Notes: generated from the letters alone by a model not told the origin. A DNA stretch of 64,000 nucleotides from GCA-003244245 sp963822695 (GCA_963822695.1 CAWGJH010000013.1:123215-187214), one strand, 5' to 3'. Counted from the stretch's first letter, positions 8,728 through 17,755 are shown. Made by a program: numbers and translations.

Positions 8728-9075
8728 ATGGGTCTAATAGTGAACGTTGACTCTCGACTACAGGTGCACTGCTCGGGGATAGAACGCGTGCTATCATTTT
8801 TCGCCGCAGTAGATGTTCCCATTCAGGAAATCGAGGAGGTGCGCGTCGTTGGTCGTCATAGACCGCGAGGATTCCGTGTCCTAGGAACAGGACTGCCCGG
8901 ACTAATAGCTGTCGGACGATATCGCGCTCCCTCCGGTTGGGAGTTCTGGCGCGTATACCTGGCTCGGCAGGTTCTTGAGATCAAGCTTGGGAGTGGCCCG
9001 TTCCGACGTTTAATACTACAGACCAAGGACCCCCATGGGCTAGCTGAGAGGATCACTCGCGCGCACCGGGGATGA
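8728..9075 (+). CDS. Small bacterial PH-like domain protein
   Basis: 115 residues from the ATG at 8728, which has GGAGG about ten bases upstream (an earlier GTG-type start at 8695 lacks one). The segment FRVLGTGLPGLIAVGRY followed by FWRVYLARQVLEIKLG and a DPHGLAERI end resembles actinobacterial PH-domain (bPH) proteins with the GTxLPGxxxxG signature. A TTA codon is at 9010-9012. It follows the radical-SAM gene after 98 bases, same strand, and is probably part of the same cluster. Role unknown. Confidence 0.65.
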   Translation: MGLIVNVDSRLQVHCSGIERVLSFFAAVDVPIQEIEEVRVVGRHRPRGFRVLGTGLPGLIAVGRYRAPSGWEFWRVYLARQVLEIKLGSGPFRRLILQTKDPHGLAERITRAHRG

Positions 9076-9232
9076 CAGGGATAGAGGAATGCGAGCCTAA
9101 GTGCCCCACCCTGGTGCTGACACCGATCGACCCTTGGGTTCCCGCTGATGAGCCTTCAGATCGCCTGAACCTACGGAGCTTTCGGGCTCTGTCCTCCCGA
9201 ACGTGGCCCCAGCCACCAGGTAGCGATGGATA
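9076..9232. other. Intergenic stretch, no gene seen
   Basis: Between the PH-like gene and the left inverted repeat of the IS6 remnant. The transposase frame runs into it from the right, but its sequence no longer matches the family. Nothing else is supported. Confidence 0.5.
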
Positions 9233-9851
9233 GCGTTGTCAACTGTTCGGTCCGACGAGTGGAGGAGATCATCCACCGTTGCGCGCCACCGGCCGAGCGG
9301 AATCGTTTCATCGCTCGTTCTCGCTGCCGGGTGGGTTGGTGGGAGTTCTCGGCCCGGTTGTTCAGATACTTCGATCGGCGATGCTCCACGCTGCGCATCA
9401 GCCGGCGGTGGGCCACCCCGTAGCTGGCCAGCTTGTCGGTGACCAGGACACGCGGCACGGACCGCAACCCCCGCAGCAGCGTGCGGAAGAACCTGGTGGC
9501 GGCCTTCGCGTCACGGCGGGAGGTGACCAGAATGTCCACGACGACACCGTCCTGGTCGACGGCCCGCCACAGATAGTGGGTCTTGCCCTGGATCGTGATG
9601 AACACCTCGTCGAGATGCCACGTGTCGCCTGGGCTGGGCCGTCGGCGACGCAGCTGGTTGGCGTAGGTCTGCCCGAACTTGGCACACCAGTGCCGCACCG
9701 TTTCGTGGGAGACCACGACCCCGCGCTCCATCATCATCTCTTCGACCTCACGGAAGCTGAGCGGGAACCGATGATACAGCCACACACAGTGACTAATGAT
9801 CTCCACCGGGAAGCGGAACCCCGTGTACGACGGCACAATGGCGCCCATCAA
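9171..9851 (-). pseudogene. IS6-family transposase, C-terminal truncation
   Basis: The first 190 residues match the IS6 DDE transposase: SFREVEEMMMERGVVVSHETVRHW, first Asp in WHLDEVF, second Asp in LVTDKLASYG, and Glu in NRAENSHQPTRQRE. After AQRW the family sequence ends, and the frame reads through the left inverted repeat into flanking DNA, giving an unrelated 30-residue tail. The catalytic triad is present but the C-terminal end is lost, so the protein is probably inactive. Confidence 0.75.
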
Positions 9852-9923
9852 CCCAGCCCTCCCCCACCGAGATCAACCCGCCGATCATCCCAGCCGCAGA
9901 CGACCTCACCAAGTTGACAACGC
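9233..9923 (-). mobile_element. IS6-family insertion sequence, internally deleted
   Basis: Bounded by a perfect 12-base inverted repeat, GCGTTGTCAACT at 9233-9244 and its complement at 9912-9923. The element is about 690 bases, shorter than the usual 790-880 of the family. The missing part corresponds to the 3' end of the transposase gene. No matching 8-base target duplication is visible at the two ends. It separates the radical-SAM cluster from the tenA-like gene. Confidence 0.7.
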
Positions 9924-10054
9924 CCCATCTACTGCCACCTCACCAAAGCAACAGCGACAACACCCTCTCAACGCCCTGATGACCAGAACCAAAAGTTACC
10001 AATCAGTTGAGCATACAAGCTGTCCTTATGGGACGTGCTCGCGGAAGGACATCG

Positions 10055-10732
10055 ATGAATAGACTTAGCGCAGATCTACGCGCCGCCGCCGATGAGGTTT
10101 GGGACGCCCAGCACCGCCACCCGTTCGTGCGCGGGATCGGGGATGGCACGCTGGATCTGGAGCGGTTCCGCTTCTGGATCCGGCAGGACTACCTGTTCCT
10201 GATCGAGTACTCCCGCCTGCTGGCATTGGCCGCCGCGCGCGCTCCCGACCTCGACACCATGAGGCGGTTCGCAGACCTCGTGCACGACACGCTGTACCAG
10301 GAGATGAACCTGCACCGTTCCTACTCCGCTGATCTCGGCATTTCCGTAACAGATCTCGAGCAGGAAAAGATGGCACCGACCACCCGCGGCTACACCGATT
10401 ACCTGCTGCGCACCGCCACAATCGGCGACTTCGCCGAGCTCGTCGCGGCGCTGCTGCCCTGCATGTGGGGCTTCAACGAGATTGGACGCCGCCTAGCCGA
10501 GCACGGACTGCCCGACAACGAACATTACGCACACTGGATCAAGATGTACGCCTCGGACGAGTTCACTGCGCTAGTCAACTGGCTACGCGAACTGACCGAC
10601 CGGATCAGCATAAACCTACCCAGTGCGTCTTGGGACAGAATGCGCGACGTCTTCCTCACCAGCAGCCGCTACGAACTCTCCTTCTGGGAGATGGCCTGGA
10701 CGTTGGAGGCCTGGCCACAGCTCAGCCAGTGA
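10055..10732 (+). CDS. tenA: TenA/thiaminase II family protein
   Basis: About 225 residues from the ATG at 10055 (GGAAGGA upstream). The TenA active-site pattern is visible: RQDYLFLIEY (Asp/Tyr), LLPCMWGFNEIG with the nucleophilic Cys, and SRYELSFWEMAW with the catalytic Glu. TenA hydrolyses aminopyrimidines for thiamin salvage; members of the fold also act in natural-product pathways. No TPP riboswitch is apparent upstream and no other thiamin gene is near. It follows the IS6 remnant, so membership in the radical-SAM cluster is uncertain. Confidence 0.8.
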   Translation: MNRLSADLRAAADEVWDAQHRHPFVRGIGDGTLDLERFRFWIRQDYLFLIEYSRLLALAAARAPDLDTMRRFADLVHDTLYQEMNLHRSYSADLGISVTDLEQEKMAPTTRGYTDYLLRTATIGDFAELVAALLPCMWGFNEIGRRLAEHGLPDNEHYAHWIKMYASDEFTALVNWLRELTDRISINLPSASWDRMRDVFLTSSRYELSFWEMAWTLEAWPQLSQ

Positions 10733-10880
10733 CAGAGAGCGGGACAAAGTGGGGTTGCGACATGAAGTCCACGCGAGAACGAGGTTTGAGCCCGGCAGTG
10801 CTCATCAACGCTGGGGACGATCGCTATGAGCGGCTATGCCGGAGGTCCTGCGGATGTCCGCCGCCGCGCAACCGGGCCGC

Positions 10881-11516
10881 TCATTTCCGCGCTCCCGCTA
10901 CAGCGTGCTCTCTCGGGCGGCCGCAGCGAGGGATCCGGTCGCGCCCGAATCCCTCGACTATTCCCTCCGCCACCACGACGGTGCGCAGCCGGCTCAGAGC
11001 CCGGTGCTGCGCCACCCGGACCGCGCCCGGAGTCGAGCCCACAGCCTCGGCGGTCTCCTCCGCGGACAGGCCCACCACGACCCGTAGGATAACGATCTCA
11101 CGCTGCCTGTCCGGCAGCGTGCCCAACAGCTTGGTCATCCGCCCGGCCAACTCGTCCTGCATCACCTGTGCCTCAGGACCGTCCTCGACCAGTTCCAGGG
11201 TATCGGGGATCTCTGGGACGGGGTCGGCGCGATTGCGCGCCGCCGACCGGTGGGCGTCGGCTACCTTGTGCGCGGCGATGCCGTACACGAAGGAAAGGAA
11301 CGGCCGGCCCTGGTCGAGGTAACTCGGCAGGGCCGCGAGTACCGCGAGACACACCTCCTGGGCTACGTCATCCGCCGAGACGAACGCCTTCTCCTGGGTA
11401 CCGACACGGGCACGGCAGTACCGCACCACGAGAGGACGGATCCAGCGGAACATACCCTCCACTGCTCCACCAGCGTCACGAACGCCCTTGAGTTCCCTCA
11501 CCGCCACCAGCCTCAC
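10881..11516 (-). CDS. ECF-like RNA polymerase sigma factor of the SigD/ShbA group
   Basis: About 211 residues from the GTG at 11516 (CAGGGG upstream); longer starts would add an atypical stretch. Region 2 reads IRPLVVRYCRARVG and SADDVAQEVCLAVLAALP, with GRPFLSFVYGIAAHKVADAHR. Region 4 reads LPDRQREIVILRVVVGLSAE and TPGAVRVAQHRALSRLR. This is the pattern of SigD/ShbA factors; in Streptomyces ShbA drives transcription of the principal sigma gene. No anti-sigma gene is adjacent. It converges with tenA; 10733-10880 holds no gene I can support. Confidence 0.85.
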   Translation of the reverse strand: MRLVAVRELKGVRDAGGAVEGMFRWIRPLVVRYCRARVGTQEKAFVSADDVAQEVCLAVLAALPSYLDQGRPFLSFVYGIAAHKVADAHRSAARNRADPVPEIPDTLELVEDGPEAQVMQDELAGRMTKLLGTLPDRQREIVILRVVVGLSAEETAEAVGSTPGAVRVAQHRALSRLRTVVVAEGIVEGFGRDRIPRCGRPREHAVAGARK

Positions 11517-11706
11517 CTCACCCCTGGAGAGCCGTTTCGGATCCGTGCTCCCAGTTATGACCGAGTGAGGTGCGAGCAGCCTGGACACAACCTCAAAGTT
11601 CCCTGGGAACATGCGGTTACCGACGAAAGGAGCCCACTCTATCGAACTGGTGTTCGATCCGCTAGGAACTCTGAGGGCGCACCGAGCGGAGAGGGACACC
11701 CAGCTG

Positions 11707-12981
11707 ATGAGTACAACTGACCGCAGGAGCGGCAGGCACCACTACCGGGGCGCGGCCGAACCGATGGGGTTGAGGTTGGGCCACGGGCACGGCCACGGGC
11801 CGGCGCCACCGGCCTCCCGCCGGGTACGGATGCTGCTGGTCGCGGTCCTGGTCCCAGTCGCGCTGGCCACCCTGGTCGGGCTGTGGCTGACCTGGCCGGG
11901 TGACAGGCCCCACAACGGCGTCGACATCGGGTTCGGGCAGCGGCCGGTGCAGGGCGAGGTGGTGGCGACGAGGTCCGCGCCCTGTACGAGGGGCAGTGTG
12001 AGTGCCGGCGGGAGTACGGCTGGGAGTACGGCCAAGGGGTGCATCTCGCTCGACGTGCTACTCACCGACGGCGACTCCCCGGGTGTGACCATCCAGCAGG
12101 TGCTCCCCGATGAACCGAGCACGCCGCGGTTCACCGTCGGGGACCACGTTGTGCTCGCCTACACCGGCGGAAATCCCTCTGAACCAGGGTCGTACCAGGT
12201 CCAGGATTTCCAGCGCGGCATCTCGATGGTGTGGCTGGTCGCATTGTTCGCCGCCGCGGTGCTGCTGCTCGGCCGGTGGCGCGGCCTCGCCTCGCTGGTC
12301 GCGCTCGGATTCAGCTTCCTGGTGCTCGTGGTGTACCTGTTCCCGGCGATCCTGACCGGCGGGAACCCGGTGATCATCGGGGTGCTGGCCGCCAGCGTGA
12401 TCATGTTTGGTGTGCTGTACCTGACCCACGGTGTCTCCGCGCAGACCTCCAGCGCGGTGCTGGGCACCGTCCTCAGCCTCGCCCTGATCGGCGTGCTGGG
12501 TACCGCTTTCGCCGCGGCAACCCAGTTGACTGGGCTGGACGAGGACACCGCCAACCTCATCAGAGTGCTCGGGCACGGGGTAGACGCCCGTGGATTGCTG
12601 CTCGCTGGGATGATCATCGGTGCCCTAGGTGTGCTCGACGATGTGACGGTCACCCAAACCAGTGCGGTGTGGGAACTACGCCGGGCCAATCCCGCCCTGA
12701 GCACCCGGGCGCTCTACACCGCCGCGTTGCGGATCGGACGGGACCACATTTCCTCGGCGGTGAACACCCTGGCGCTGGCCTACACCGGTGCCGCCCTTCC
12801 CGTGCTGCTGAGCTTCGCGCTGTCCGGACAGAGCTTCGGCACGCTGATCACCGCACAGGACGTCGCCCAGGAGGTGGTACGCACCCTGGTCGGCGGCATC
12901 GGCCTGGTCGCCGCTGTCCCGATCACCACGGCGATCGCCGCACTGGTCGCCCGGCACGACGAGAGAGAGCCCGCCGCCTAG
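11707..12981 (+). CDS. YibE/F family membrane protein
   Basis: About 424 residues from the ATG at 11707. After a His/Gly-rich N-terminus there is one membrane segment (LLVAVLVPVALATLVGLWL), an extracytoplasmic domain of about 120 residues, and then about seven more hydrophobic helices from MVWLVALFAAAVLLLG to LVGGIGLVAAVPITTAIAAL. The order and the LGVLDDVTVTQ stretch are those of YibE/F proteins, whose function is not established. It is divergent from the sigma-factor gene and converges with the metallo-hydrolase gene after 21 bases. Confidence 0.85.
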   Translation: MSTTDRRSGRHHYRGAAEPMGLRLGHGHGHGPAPPASRRVRMLLVAVLVPVALATLVGLWLTWPGDRPHNGVDIGFGQRPVQGEVVATRSAPCTRGSVSAGGSTAGSTAKGCISLDVLLTDGDSPGVTIQQVLPDEPSTPRFTVGDHVVLAYTGGNPSEPGSYQVQDFQRGISMVWLVALFAAAVLLLGRWRGLASLVALGFSFLVLVVYLFPAILTGGNPVIIGVLAASVIMFGVLYLTHGVSAQTSSAVLGTVLSLALIGVLGTAFAAATQLTGLDEDTANLIRVLGHGVDARGLLLAGMIIGALGVLDDVTVTQTSAVWELRRANPALSTRALYTAALRIGRDHISSAVNTLALAYTGAALPVLLSFALSGQSFGTLITAQDVAQEVVRTLVGGIGLVAAVPITTAIAALVARHDEREPAA

Positions 12982-13002
12982 CGGGCTGGCCTGCTGGACA
13001 GT

Positions 13003-13716
13003 TCACAGCCCTCGGGGTCTACCGGGTGCGGCGAGCCCGTGCAGGAACGGGTTGCTGGCCCGTTCCCGGCCGATGGTGGTGCTCGGGCCGTGGCCGGGAA
13101 GAACGGCAGTCTCGTCGTCCAGCACGAGAATCTTGTCCCGGAGCGAGGCGAGCATCTGTTGGTGGTCACCGCCGGGTAGGTCGGTTCGCCCGATCGAACC
13201 GGCGAACAGCGTGTCGCCGGAGACCAGCAGGCTCCGTCTCTCACGGGGCCCAGTGCTGGTCACAGTGCCGGTCACCGTGCGGAACGTCACCGAGCCGCGG
13301 GTATGGCCCGGGGTGTGGTCGACGGTCAGGGTCAGCCCAGCTAGCTCCAAGGACATCCCGTCGTCCAGCACGCGGACCTCACGCGGCTCACGGAGCTGAA
13401 CCCGGCCCCCAAAGAACGCTCGCGCTTCGGCGGACAGCGCGCGCAACGGGTCGGACAGCAGCACCCGGTCCTCGGGATGGATCCAGGCCGGGATGTCATT
13501 GCCGTCGCAGACCGGGGCCACCGCGAAGATGTGATCGAAGTGCCCATGGGTGAGCAGCACCGCCACGGGGTCAAGCCGGTGCTGGCGCAATAGCTCATCT
13601 AGTGGCTGCTCCGCGCCCTCCCCCGGGTCAACCACCACGCACGGACCGCCGGCCTCGAGAGCAAGCACGAAACAGTTCGCCTGAAAGGAACCGGCGGGAA
13701 AACCAGCGACGAGCAC
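13003..13716 (-). CDS. MBL-fold metallo-hydrolase, glyoxalase II-like
   Basis: About 237 residues from a GTG at 13716 (VLVAGFPAGSFQANCFVL). Zn ligands: THGHFDH, then HTPGHTRGS, SGDTLF and LPGHGPSTTIG. This resembles the actinobacterial glyoxalase II-like hydrolase that normally sits between the cyclophilin gene and hisS. Here the next gene is the convergent yibE/F instead of hisS. Substrate unproven; hydrolysis of a thioester is the family precedent. Confidence 0.88.
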   Translation of the reverse strand: MLVAGFPAGSFQANCFVLALEAGGPCVVVDPGEGAEQPLDELLRQHRLDPVAVLLTHGHFDHIFAVAPVCDGNDIPAWIHPEDRVLLSDPLRALSAEARAFFGGRVQLREPREVRVLDDGMSLELAGLTLTVDHTPGHTRGSVTFRTVTGTVTSTGPRERRSLLVSGDTLFAGSIGRTDLPGGDHQQMLASLRDKILVLDDETAVLPGHGPSTTIGRERASNPFLHGLAAPGRPRGL

Positions 13717-13863
13717 GGCGCTCCTCTTGGCATGACGGAGGTACAGACATCTCACAGCCTAGGGCGCGCACCTCCGGGAGGCTGACGCCAGACCCACCCA
13801 CGGCCCGCCTAGACTGCCCGGCGATCGTTGCCCAGCCACAGTTATCCAGCCACAGGAGTCCGG

Positions 13864-14736
13864 GTGCCCACGAACGAGCAGCGTCGCGAGGCCGCGAAGC
13901 GCAAACTAGATCGCCAACTCGCCCGCCGGGCGGAGCGGGCCAAGGCGCGCCGCAGGTATGCAGTGGCTGGTGGCGCGACCGCGGTGGTACTGGTCATCGG
14001 CATCGTGGTGCTGATTGTGACGCTGGGTAACCGTAACCATCGAGTCGGCACCACCGCGACACCGTCCACGCCGCCCAGCACGGGCGCCGCCGCCACGCCG
14101 AACCCCGACCACAAGCTGGTCGCTGCGCCGGTCCGGCCAACACCACTGCCTGCCTCGGTGGACTGCCAGTACCCGGCCGCCCAGCAGACCCCGGCCAAGC
14201 CGGTGCGACCCCCGCTGGCCGGCTCCACCTCCACCAGAGGCACGGTGCAGGTGACCATGCAGACCTCGGCCGGCGCGATCGGCCTCACCCTCGACCGGGC
14301 GCTGGCCCCGTGCACCGTGAACAGCTTCGTCAGCCTGGCCAAGCAGGGCTTCTACTCCAACAGCCCGTGTCACCGGCTGATCACCAGCCCCGCATTGCAT
14401 GCTCTGCAATGCGGTGATCCGACCGGCTCGGGCACCGGCGGGCCGGGATACACCATCCCGGATGAGGTGTTCCCGGAGCTGACCTACGAGCGCGGGCTCG
14501 TCGCGATGGCCAACACCGGCCAGCCCGACAGCGGCGGTAGCCAGTTCTTCCTGATCTACGGCCAGACCCAGCTCCCACCGCGGTACACCGTCTTTGCCAC
14601 GATCTCCGCGACGGGTCTCAGGGTCCTCGACCAGATCGCCAAGGCGGGCGACGATGGGTCCTTGGAGCCCTCCCCCGGTGGCGGTAAGCCCAACCAACCA
14701 GTCACGATCACATCCGTCAACGTCACGGCGCCCTGA
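13864..14736 (+). CDS. Membrane-anchored peptidyl-prolyl cis-trans isomerase (cyclophilin type)
   Basis: 290 residues from the GTG at 13864. A basic N-terminus (EQRREAAKRKLDRQLARR) is followed by one membrane helix (VVLVIGIVVLIVTLG), a Pro/Thr-rich linker, and a cyclophilin domain: VTMQTSAGAIGLTLD, NSFVSLAKQGFYSNSPCHRL, MANTGQPDSGGSQFFLIYG. The domain probably faces outside and assists folding of exported proteins. Divergent from the metallo-hydrolase gene and convergent with relA, the usual actinobacterial layout. Confidence 0.92.
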   Translation: MPTNEQRREAAKRKLDRQLARRAERAKARRRYAVAGGATAVVLVIGIVVLIVTLGNRNHRVGTTATPSTPPSTGAAATPNPDHKLVAAPVRPTPLPASVDCQYPAAQQTPAKPVRPPLAGSTSTRGTVQVTMQTSAGAIGLTLDRALAPCTVNSFVSLAKQGFYSNSPCHRLITSPALHALQCGDPTGSGTGGPGYTIPDEVFPELTYERGLVAMANTGQPDSGGSQFFLIYGQTQLPPRYTVFATISATGLRVLDQIAKAGDDGSLEPSPGGGKPNQPVTITSVNVTAP

Positions 14737-14757
14737 CGCTCCCAGGCAGGTCGCAGG

Positions 14758-17073
14758 TCAATTCGACGACATGACGCGATAGACGTCGTAGACGCCTTCG
14801 ATGTTGCGCACCGCGCTGAGCATGTGCCCCAGGTGTTTCGGATCGCCCATCTCGAAGGAGAAGCGGCTCACCGCCACCCGGTCCCGGGTGGTGGTGACCG
14901 AAGCGGACAAAATGTTCACCCGCCCGTCAGCGAGCACCTTGGTGACATCGGAGAGCAGGCGGTGCCGGTCCAGCGCCTCGACCTGGATCGCGACCCGGAA
15001 CACCGACGACGATGACGGTGCCCACTCCACGTCGACCAGTCGCTCGGGCTGCGCGCGCAGCGACTCGGAGTTCGTGCAGTCGGTGCGGTGCACGCTGACC
15101 CCGCCAGCACGGGTGACGAACCCGAGTATCTCGTCGCCCGGTACCGGTGTGCAGCACCGGGCAAGCTTGGTAAGGACGTCCCCAGCGCCAGGTACCTGCA
15201 CACCGGAGTCACCAGTCGGTCGACGGCGCGTGACGGTGGAGGGGGTGGCTCGCTCGGCCAAAACCTCCTCGGCGCCCTCCTCGCCGCCGAGCAGCGCAAC
15301 CAGGCGTTGCACCACATGACGGGGCGAGGCGTGGTGCTCGCCGACAGCGGCGTACAGGGCGCTGACGTCGGGGTAGCGCAGCTCTCGGGACACCGCGACC
15401 ATCGACTCGGCGGAGACCAGCCGCTGCACCGGTAGCCCGACCCGGCGCAGTTCCTTGGCGATGGCGCTCTTGCCAGCCTCGATGGCCTCCTCCCGGCGCT
15501 CCTTGGCGAACCATTGCCTGATCTTGGCCCGCGCCCGGGGTGAGGCGACGAAGGACAACCAGTCCCGGCTGGGACCGGCACCCCCAGCCTTCGACGTGAA
15601 GATCTCAACGACCTCGCCGTTCTCCAGTCGCCGCTCCAGGGCGACGAGTTGGCCGTTGACCCGCGCGCCGATGCAGCGGTTACCGACTTCGGTGTGCACC
15701 GCGTAGGCGAAGTCGACCGGCGTGGAACCCGTTGGCAGCGTGATGACCTCGCCCTTGGGAGTGAAGACGAAGATCTCGCGGGTGGCCAGGTCATAGCGCA
15801 GCGACTCGAGGAACTCACTGGGGTCGGCGGCCTCCCGCTGCCAGTCCAGTAGCTGGCGCATCCAGGCCATCTCGTCGACGTCCACGGTTCCGTTGTGGGT
15901 GCCGTTGGTCTCCTTGTACCGCCAGTGCGCAGCGATGCCGTACTCTGCGGTGCGGTGCATGTCGTGGGTGCGGATCTGCACCTCCAGCGGTTTGCCGTCC
16001 GGCCCAATCACCGTGGTGTGCAACGACTGGTAGACCCCGAATCGGGGCTGCGCGACGTAGTCCTTGAATCGACCGGGCATCGGCTGCCACACCGAGTGCA
16101 CGACACCGATCGCGGCGTAGCAGTCGCGTACGTCCTCGACCCTGATCCGCACCCCGACCAGGTCATGGATGTCGTCGAAATCGCGGCCGCGCACGATCAT
16201 CTTCTGGTAAATCGAGTAATAGTGCTTGGGCCTGCCATCAACAGCGGCGGTGATCCGTGCCTTGGCCAGCTGCGCGGAGATCTCGCCGGTCACGGTCTGC
16301 AGGTAGGTGTCGCGGGAGGGGGCCCGGTTCGCCACCAGCCGCACGATCTCGTCGTACTTCTTCGGGTGCAGGATCGCGAAGGAAAGATCCTCCAGCTCCC
16401 ACTTGATGGTGGCCATGCCCAGCCGGTGCGCCAGCGGGGCGAAAACTTCAAGGGTCTCCCTGGCCTTGCGGGCCTGCTGCTCCGGTGGCAGGAAGCGCAT
16501 GGTGCGCATGTTGTGCAGCCGGTCCGCCAGTTTGATGACCAGCACGCGGGGGTCGCGGGCCATCGCAATGACCATTTTGCGGATGGTCTCGGCCTCGGCG
16601 GCGTCACCAAGCTTCACCTTGTCAAGCTTGGTGACGCCGTCGACGAGATGCGCGACCACCTCACCGAAGTCCTCAGACAGGCAGGTCAGCGAGTAGTCGG
16701 TGTCCTCCACGGTGTCGTGGAGTAGCGCGGCTACCAGAGTGGTGGTGTCCATCCCCATTTCGGCGAGGATCGTCGAGACCGCCAACGGATGGGTGATGTA
16801 GGGATCGCCGGACTTGCGCTCCTGGCAGAGGTGCTTGTCCTCGGCAACGTCATAGGCGCGCTGCAGCAGCGCGAGGTCGGCCTTGGGGTGCAGCTCCCGG
16901 TGCACCGTGGCAAGCGGTTCGAGTACCTGCCTGACCGGGCCGGGCCGCTGCGCGGTGATCCGCCGCGCAAGCCGCGCCCGAACGCGTCGGGTCGCCGACG
17001 GCGGCCGCTGGGGGACCTTGGCTACGTCCAGGCCTATCGGCGCCACATCGGCAGGCTGTAGGTCCTGGCTCAC
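14758..17073 (-). CDS. relA: Bifunctional (p)ppGpp synthetase/hydrolase (RelA/SpoT family)
   Basis: 771 residues from the GTG at 17073, preceded by GGGAGAG; two other GTGs at 17088 and 17091 lack it. It makes and degrades (p)ppGpp in the stringent response. N-terminal HD hydrolase is intact (HDTVEDTDYS, KLADRLHNMRTM). The synthetase domain has RPKHYYSIYQKM and GRFKDYVAQPRFGVYQSLHTTV. TGS (IFVFTPKGEVITLPTGSTPVDFAYA), a zinc-finger region (LARCCTPVPGDEILG, with Cys later) and a C-terminal ACT domain follow. Both catalytic domains look active. Confidence 0.96.
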   Translation of the reverse strand: MSQDLQPADVAPIGLDVAKVPQRPPSATRRVRARLARRITAQRPGPVRQVLEPLATVHRELHPKADLALLQRAYDVAEDKHLCQERKSGDPYITHPLAVSTILAEMGMDTTTLVAALLHDTVEDTDYSLTCLSEDFGEVVAHLVDGVTKLDKVKLGDAAEAETIRKMVIAMARDPRVLVIKLADRLHNMRTMRFLPPEQQARKARETLEVFAPLAHRLGMATIKWELEDLSFAILHPKKYDEIVRLVANRAPSRDTYLQTVTGEISAQLAKARITAAVDGRPKHYYSIYQKMIVRGRDFDDIHDLVGVRIRVEDVRDCYAAIGVVHSVWQPMPGRFKDYVAQPRFGVYQSLHTTVIGPDGKPLEVQIRTHDMHRTAEYGIAAHWRYKETNGTHNGTVDVDEMAWMRQLLDWQREAADPSEFLESLRYDLATREIFVFTPKGEVITLPTGSTPVDFAYAVHTEVGNRCIGARVNGQLVALERRLENGEVVEIFTSKAGGAGPSRDWLSFVASPRARAKIRQWFAKERREEAIEAGKSAIAKELRRVGLPVQRLVSAESMVAVSRELRYPDVSALYAAVGEHHASPRHVVQRLVALLGGEEGAEEVLAERATPSTVTRRRPTGDSGVQVPGAGDVLTKLARCCTPVPGDEILGFVTRAGGVSVHRTDCTNSESLRAQPERLVDVEWAPSSSSVFRVAIQVEALDRHRLLSDVTKVLADGRVNILSASVTTTRDRVAVSRFSFEMGDPKHLGHMLSAVRNIEGVYDVYRVMSSN

Positions 17074-17205
17074 ACCGCACTCTCCCACCACGTAGGGACA
17101 AACAGATCTTCCAGCCTACCGCCGCATTTTTCCACCAGATCCCTCAGGACCCGCCTAGTCCCGTACTACTCTCACTGAGAGCAGTCAGGACCGGCTTGCT
17201 GCGGG

Positions 17206-17745
17206 TCAGCGCGTGAGGAGGGCGTGCACTGCGCGGCCGGCGAGCCGATCTCGGCCGCGCAGCGAACCGATCTCCAGCAGCACCGCGATGCTACTGACCG
17301 TGACCCCGGCCCGCTCGACCAGCGCGCAGGTTGCGGCCGCGGTGCCACCGGTGGCCAGTACGTCATCGACCACCAAGGCCCGCTGCCCGGGCCGCAGGAC
17401 GCCGTGGGCCAGTTCCAGCGAGGCGACGCCGTACTCCAGGGCGTAACCCTCGCGGTCGCTGACTACGGGCAGTTTGCCGGGTTTGCGGACCCCGACCACC
17501 CCAGCGCCCAGGGCGTAAGCGGCCGCGGCACCAAGCAGGAACCCGCGGGCCTCCACCCCGACCACCACGTCAACCTGCTGGGCGGGGGCGATCAACGTGT
17601 CTACCACCGCGCCGAACGTATGTGCATCCGCGAATACTGGTGCAAGGTCTCGGAAGAGCACCCCGGGCTGAGGGAAGTCCGGGACTTCGCGGATCAACGA
17701 TACGAGCAGCGCTGCCAGGTCGTCTATGTTCGGCCCGAGTCGCAT
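17206..17745 (-). CDS. apt: Adenine phosphoribosyltransferase
   Basis: About 179 residues; converts adenine and PRPP to AMP. Motifs: DFPQPGVLFRDLAPV near the start, EARGFLLGAA, VRKPGKLP, and the PRPP loop ALVVDDVLATGGTAA. The ATG at 17745 is chosen because the family begins just before IREVPDFPQPG; in-frame codons extend to 17856 but would overlap the upstream kinase-like gene by 100 bases. It lies between secF-secD and relA as in most actinobacteria. Confidence 0.93.
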   Translation of the reverse strand: MRLGPNIDDLAALLVSLIREVPDFPQPGVLFRDLAPVFADAHTFGAVVDTLIAPAQQVDVVVGVEARGFLLGAAAAYALGAGVVGVRKPGKLPVVSDREGYALEYGVASLELAHGVLRPGQRALVVDDVLATGGTAAATCALVERAGVTVSSIAVLLEIGSLRGRDRLAGRAVHALLTR

Positions 17746-17755
17746 CCTCAGTATT

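Noticed and set aside
9800..10054. TPP riboswitch before tenA
   Set aside because: The conserved CUGAGA and related elements are absent; the stretch is the IS6 right end and a short AT-richer leader.
16600..16635. Inverted repeat around CAAGCTT as a regulatory site
   Set aside because: It is inside the relA coding sequence and explained by the codons of KLDKVKLGD.
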